A stretch of 64,000 bases of DNA. Source: Ga0077555 sp963741565 (lineage in GTDB: Bacteria > Pseudomonadota > Alphaproteobacteria > Rhizobiales > Hyphomicrobiaceae). The notes beneath the pieces are model-generated. The model saw only the letters and a list, made by a program, of their open reading frames with translations, ran no database searches and was not told the origin of the DNA. The DNA is taken from assembly GCA_963741565.1 (NCBI GenBank), contig CAVUIK010000017.1, positions 342,511 to 406,510 on the forward strand. The letters run 5' to 3'. Position numbers and translations under genes: made by a program. Positions 62,400 to 64,000 of the stretch are shown piece by piece (within the stretch, counting starts at the first letter, position 1; the number at the start of each line of letters is the position of its first letter).

Positions 62400-64000
62400 T
62401 ATGATTACTGTCAATGCTCTGGCGCACCGCGCCCATCTTCTCTTTCTTGTCTAGCGCTGTTATTCGTCCAGACGGATAGCTCACGATCCCAATCAGGCCC
62501 CTCCACGCAAGTCCCACCGGCAACATCGAGTTCAGCCTGGCCAAAGCTTCTGTCGGCGCCGGCGCGTCTTGATGCGCCGTCATTTGCAAACGCCAACGGT
62601 CTCAGCCTCCGGTGGCCGCTTGAAATCGACGATCGCACCAAGCTCAAGAACGACTATGCCCAGTTCAACGCCGTGGTCGCCAATCGCTATCACACCGGCC
62701 TGGATCTGAACGTTCCGCTGGATAGCATCGTCGTGGCTGCCGCTGCGGGACATGTCGTCGTCATTCAGGAGAACAATGCCGTCTCATGCGGTGGTGGACC
62801 CAGCACCGGCTGCGAGGACCATGGCCTCGGCCATACGGTCTTCGTGCGACATATCACGGCGGCAGGGCAGACGTTTTACACGCAGTACTCCCACTTGGCG
62901 TCAATCGAAGCGGCGCTGCTCACCTCGTGCGGTCCGGTCGATCTGGGAACCGATGCGCGGCACACCTGCGCGGCGCCGGTACCCGTTGCGATCGGCGAAC
63001 GCCTTGGCCGATCCGGCGCCAGCGGGTATGGCAGTGCGTCGTACTGGAGCACCCCCCACCTCCATTTTGAGCTGAAGACATTCAGCACATTGGGCTCCAA
63101 CAACGATTTAGCGAACTGGGGTTATAGTGCCGACTATCCCGATACCTACGGCTGGATCGATCCGGTCGCGAGCATGCATGCGACGACCGCAAACTCGCCC
63201 GCCACGCGGTTTCAGGTGGTGACGGCCACGTCCCTGCGTGTGGGACCCGGAGGATCGGGCGCGACTGAATACCGGTCCATTCGCCAGCTGGCTGCTGGTG
63301 AACTGTACGATGTTGTTCGTGCCGCGCCCGCGACAGTGACTTCCCGCATGCAGCAACGGCTGGTATCAGCCGATGCAGACCGACGGCAACCAATTTTCGG
63401 ACACCGAGTTTTCGCTCGCTGGCACCCTGGCCGAAGGCTGGGCTTGCGCCGACGCGCTTCGGCTCATCTTTCCGCGCCTCAGCATCTCGCCTGCAACGTC
63501 GTTCATATCGTCGGGCCCTCAAGGTGGTCCGTTCTCGCCGTCGTCACAGAGCTACACGCTCACGAACACGGGCACAGGACCGTTGACGTGGTCGGCAACG
63601 CGGACCAAGTCGTGGGTCACCATAACTCCCGCTTCCGGATCCCTCGCGCGAGGGGCAAGCGCGGCCGTATCGATCGCGATTGGTTCTGAAGCCAACGCAA
63701 AACCCGGCGGCGATTACTCGGCCGTGGTGACGTTTGCGAATGAGACGAGCGGCAGCATCGAAGGTTCTGCCGCCCGCTCGATCGCCCTCTCGATCAGGCA
63801 GCCTGTTAAATCACTCAAGGTATCGCCGGGAGGAGGACCCAATTGGAACGGTCCAGCCGGAAGGCCGTTTACTGCCTTCTCGACGACATTCACTGTCAGA
63901 GACGACAGCGACACTACGGTACCTTGGTCGGTCAACTTTACGGCCGATTGGATGACGATCGTGAGCCAGACGGATCGAAGCGTGACATTTGGGCTCACCG
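62400..64000 (+). CDS. secreted M23 peptidase with SH3-like and BACON-like domains, frameshifted and cut by the window edge
   Basis: The likely ATG is at 62400 (MITVNALAHRAHLLFL), with a frame change near 62450 inside the signal peptide. The M23 domain begins LRWPLEIDD and has the metal motif Y-H-T-G-L-D-L and the H-L-H-F-E pair near 63060, with TGCEDHGLGHTVFVRH between; these bind zinc in lysostaphin-like endopeptidases. An SH3-like segment (TSLRVGPGGSG) follows. A second frame change near 63345 leads to CSNGWYQPMQTDGNQF and then BACON-like repeats (YTLTNTGTGPLTWSATRTKSW, WVTITPASGSLARGASA), with a second repeat started at the edge. It probably cuts peptidoglycan or a surface protein outside the cell. 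Confidence 0.75.

Overview
The window is GC-rich chromosomal DNA from an alphaproteobacterium, most likely Hyphomicrobiales (Bradyrhizobium/Xanthobacter-like). The evidence is a split short-form HisG with HisZ, a guaA/truA housekeeping neighbourhood, many small exported proteins of types common in that order, abundant flavin/LLM/SDR/acyl-CoA catabolic genes, and a GTCATCCCGG-bounded intergenic palindrome of a kind frequent there. No rRNA, tRNA or CRISPR array was recognised.

Layout. 1-4.4 kb: a membrane-anchored winged-helix regulator (cut by the left edge) diverges from a secreted SGNH hydrolase and a frameshifted secreted protein with an S74 endosialidase-chaperone C-terminus. 4.7-8.2 kb: hisS-hisZ-hisG on the minus strand, with hisS broken by indels. 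8.3-12.1 kb: two tandem small cysteine-containing exported paralogs, a nitroreductase, an MFS carrier and a universal stress protein. 12.2-18.5 kb: a compact five-gene minus-strand catabolic operon (CoA-transferase A and B, aromatic-type FAD monooxygenase, gamma-glutamyltransferase-like Ntn hydrolase, M81/MlrC metallopeptidase). 18.6-22.9 kb: redox and glutathione enzymes. 23.0-26.3 kb: a metal-uptake block (NicO permease, DUF1007, orphan ZnuA) around a possible Zur operator. 26.3-42.8 kb: central and catabolic metabolism (class I aldolase, acyl-CoA dehydrogenases including glutaryl-CoA dehydrogenase, LLM monooxygenases, a second GGT, VOC, SDRs, esterase, amidohydrolase) and truA. 42.9-44.9 kb: a His-rich SEC-C protein and guaA.

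44.9-58.2 kb looks like accessory DNA next to guaA. The last codons of guaA are repeated 868 bp downstream, flanking a Phd/PIN toxin-antitoxin pair. Then come a second PIN module, an acetamidase fragment, an export operon (TolC-like lipoprotein; adaptor plus GAF-HlyD in one open frame; a PqqD-like/M50 protease/HlyD fusion), an IS1595-family element beside a GST remnant, a run of small SRPBCC/VOC/DUF1428 genes full of frameshifts, and a P4-type integrase pseudogene. 58.2-64 kb is locally AT-richer and carries secreted wall- and lipid-active proteins: an LCAT-like lipase probably continuous with a LysM domain, and an M23 peptidase followed by SH3-like and BACON-like domains that runs off the right edge.

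Reading-frame breaks are frequent but clustered (2.8-4.1, 7.3-7.5, 54.2-57.7, 60.5-61.3 and 62.4-63.4 kb). Because one hits an essential tRNA synthetase and most leave the peptide otherwise intact, many are probably consensus indel errors. The integrase and GST remnants carry in-frame stops instead and look truly decayed. The most unusual content is the export operon at 47.8-53.7 kb, which has no ABC or RND pump, and the catabolic operon at 12.2-18.5 kb.
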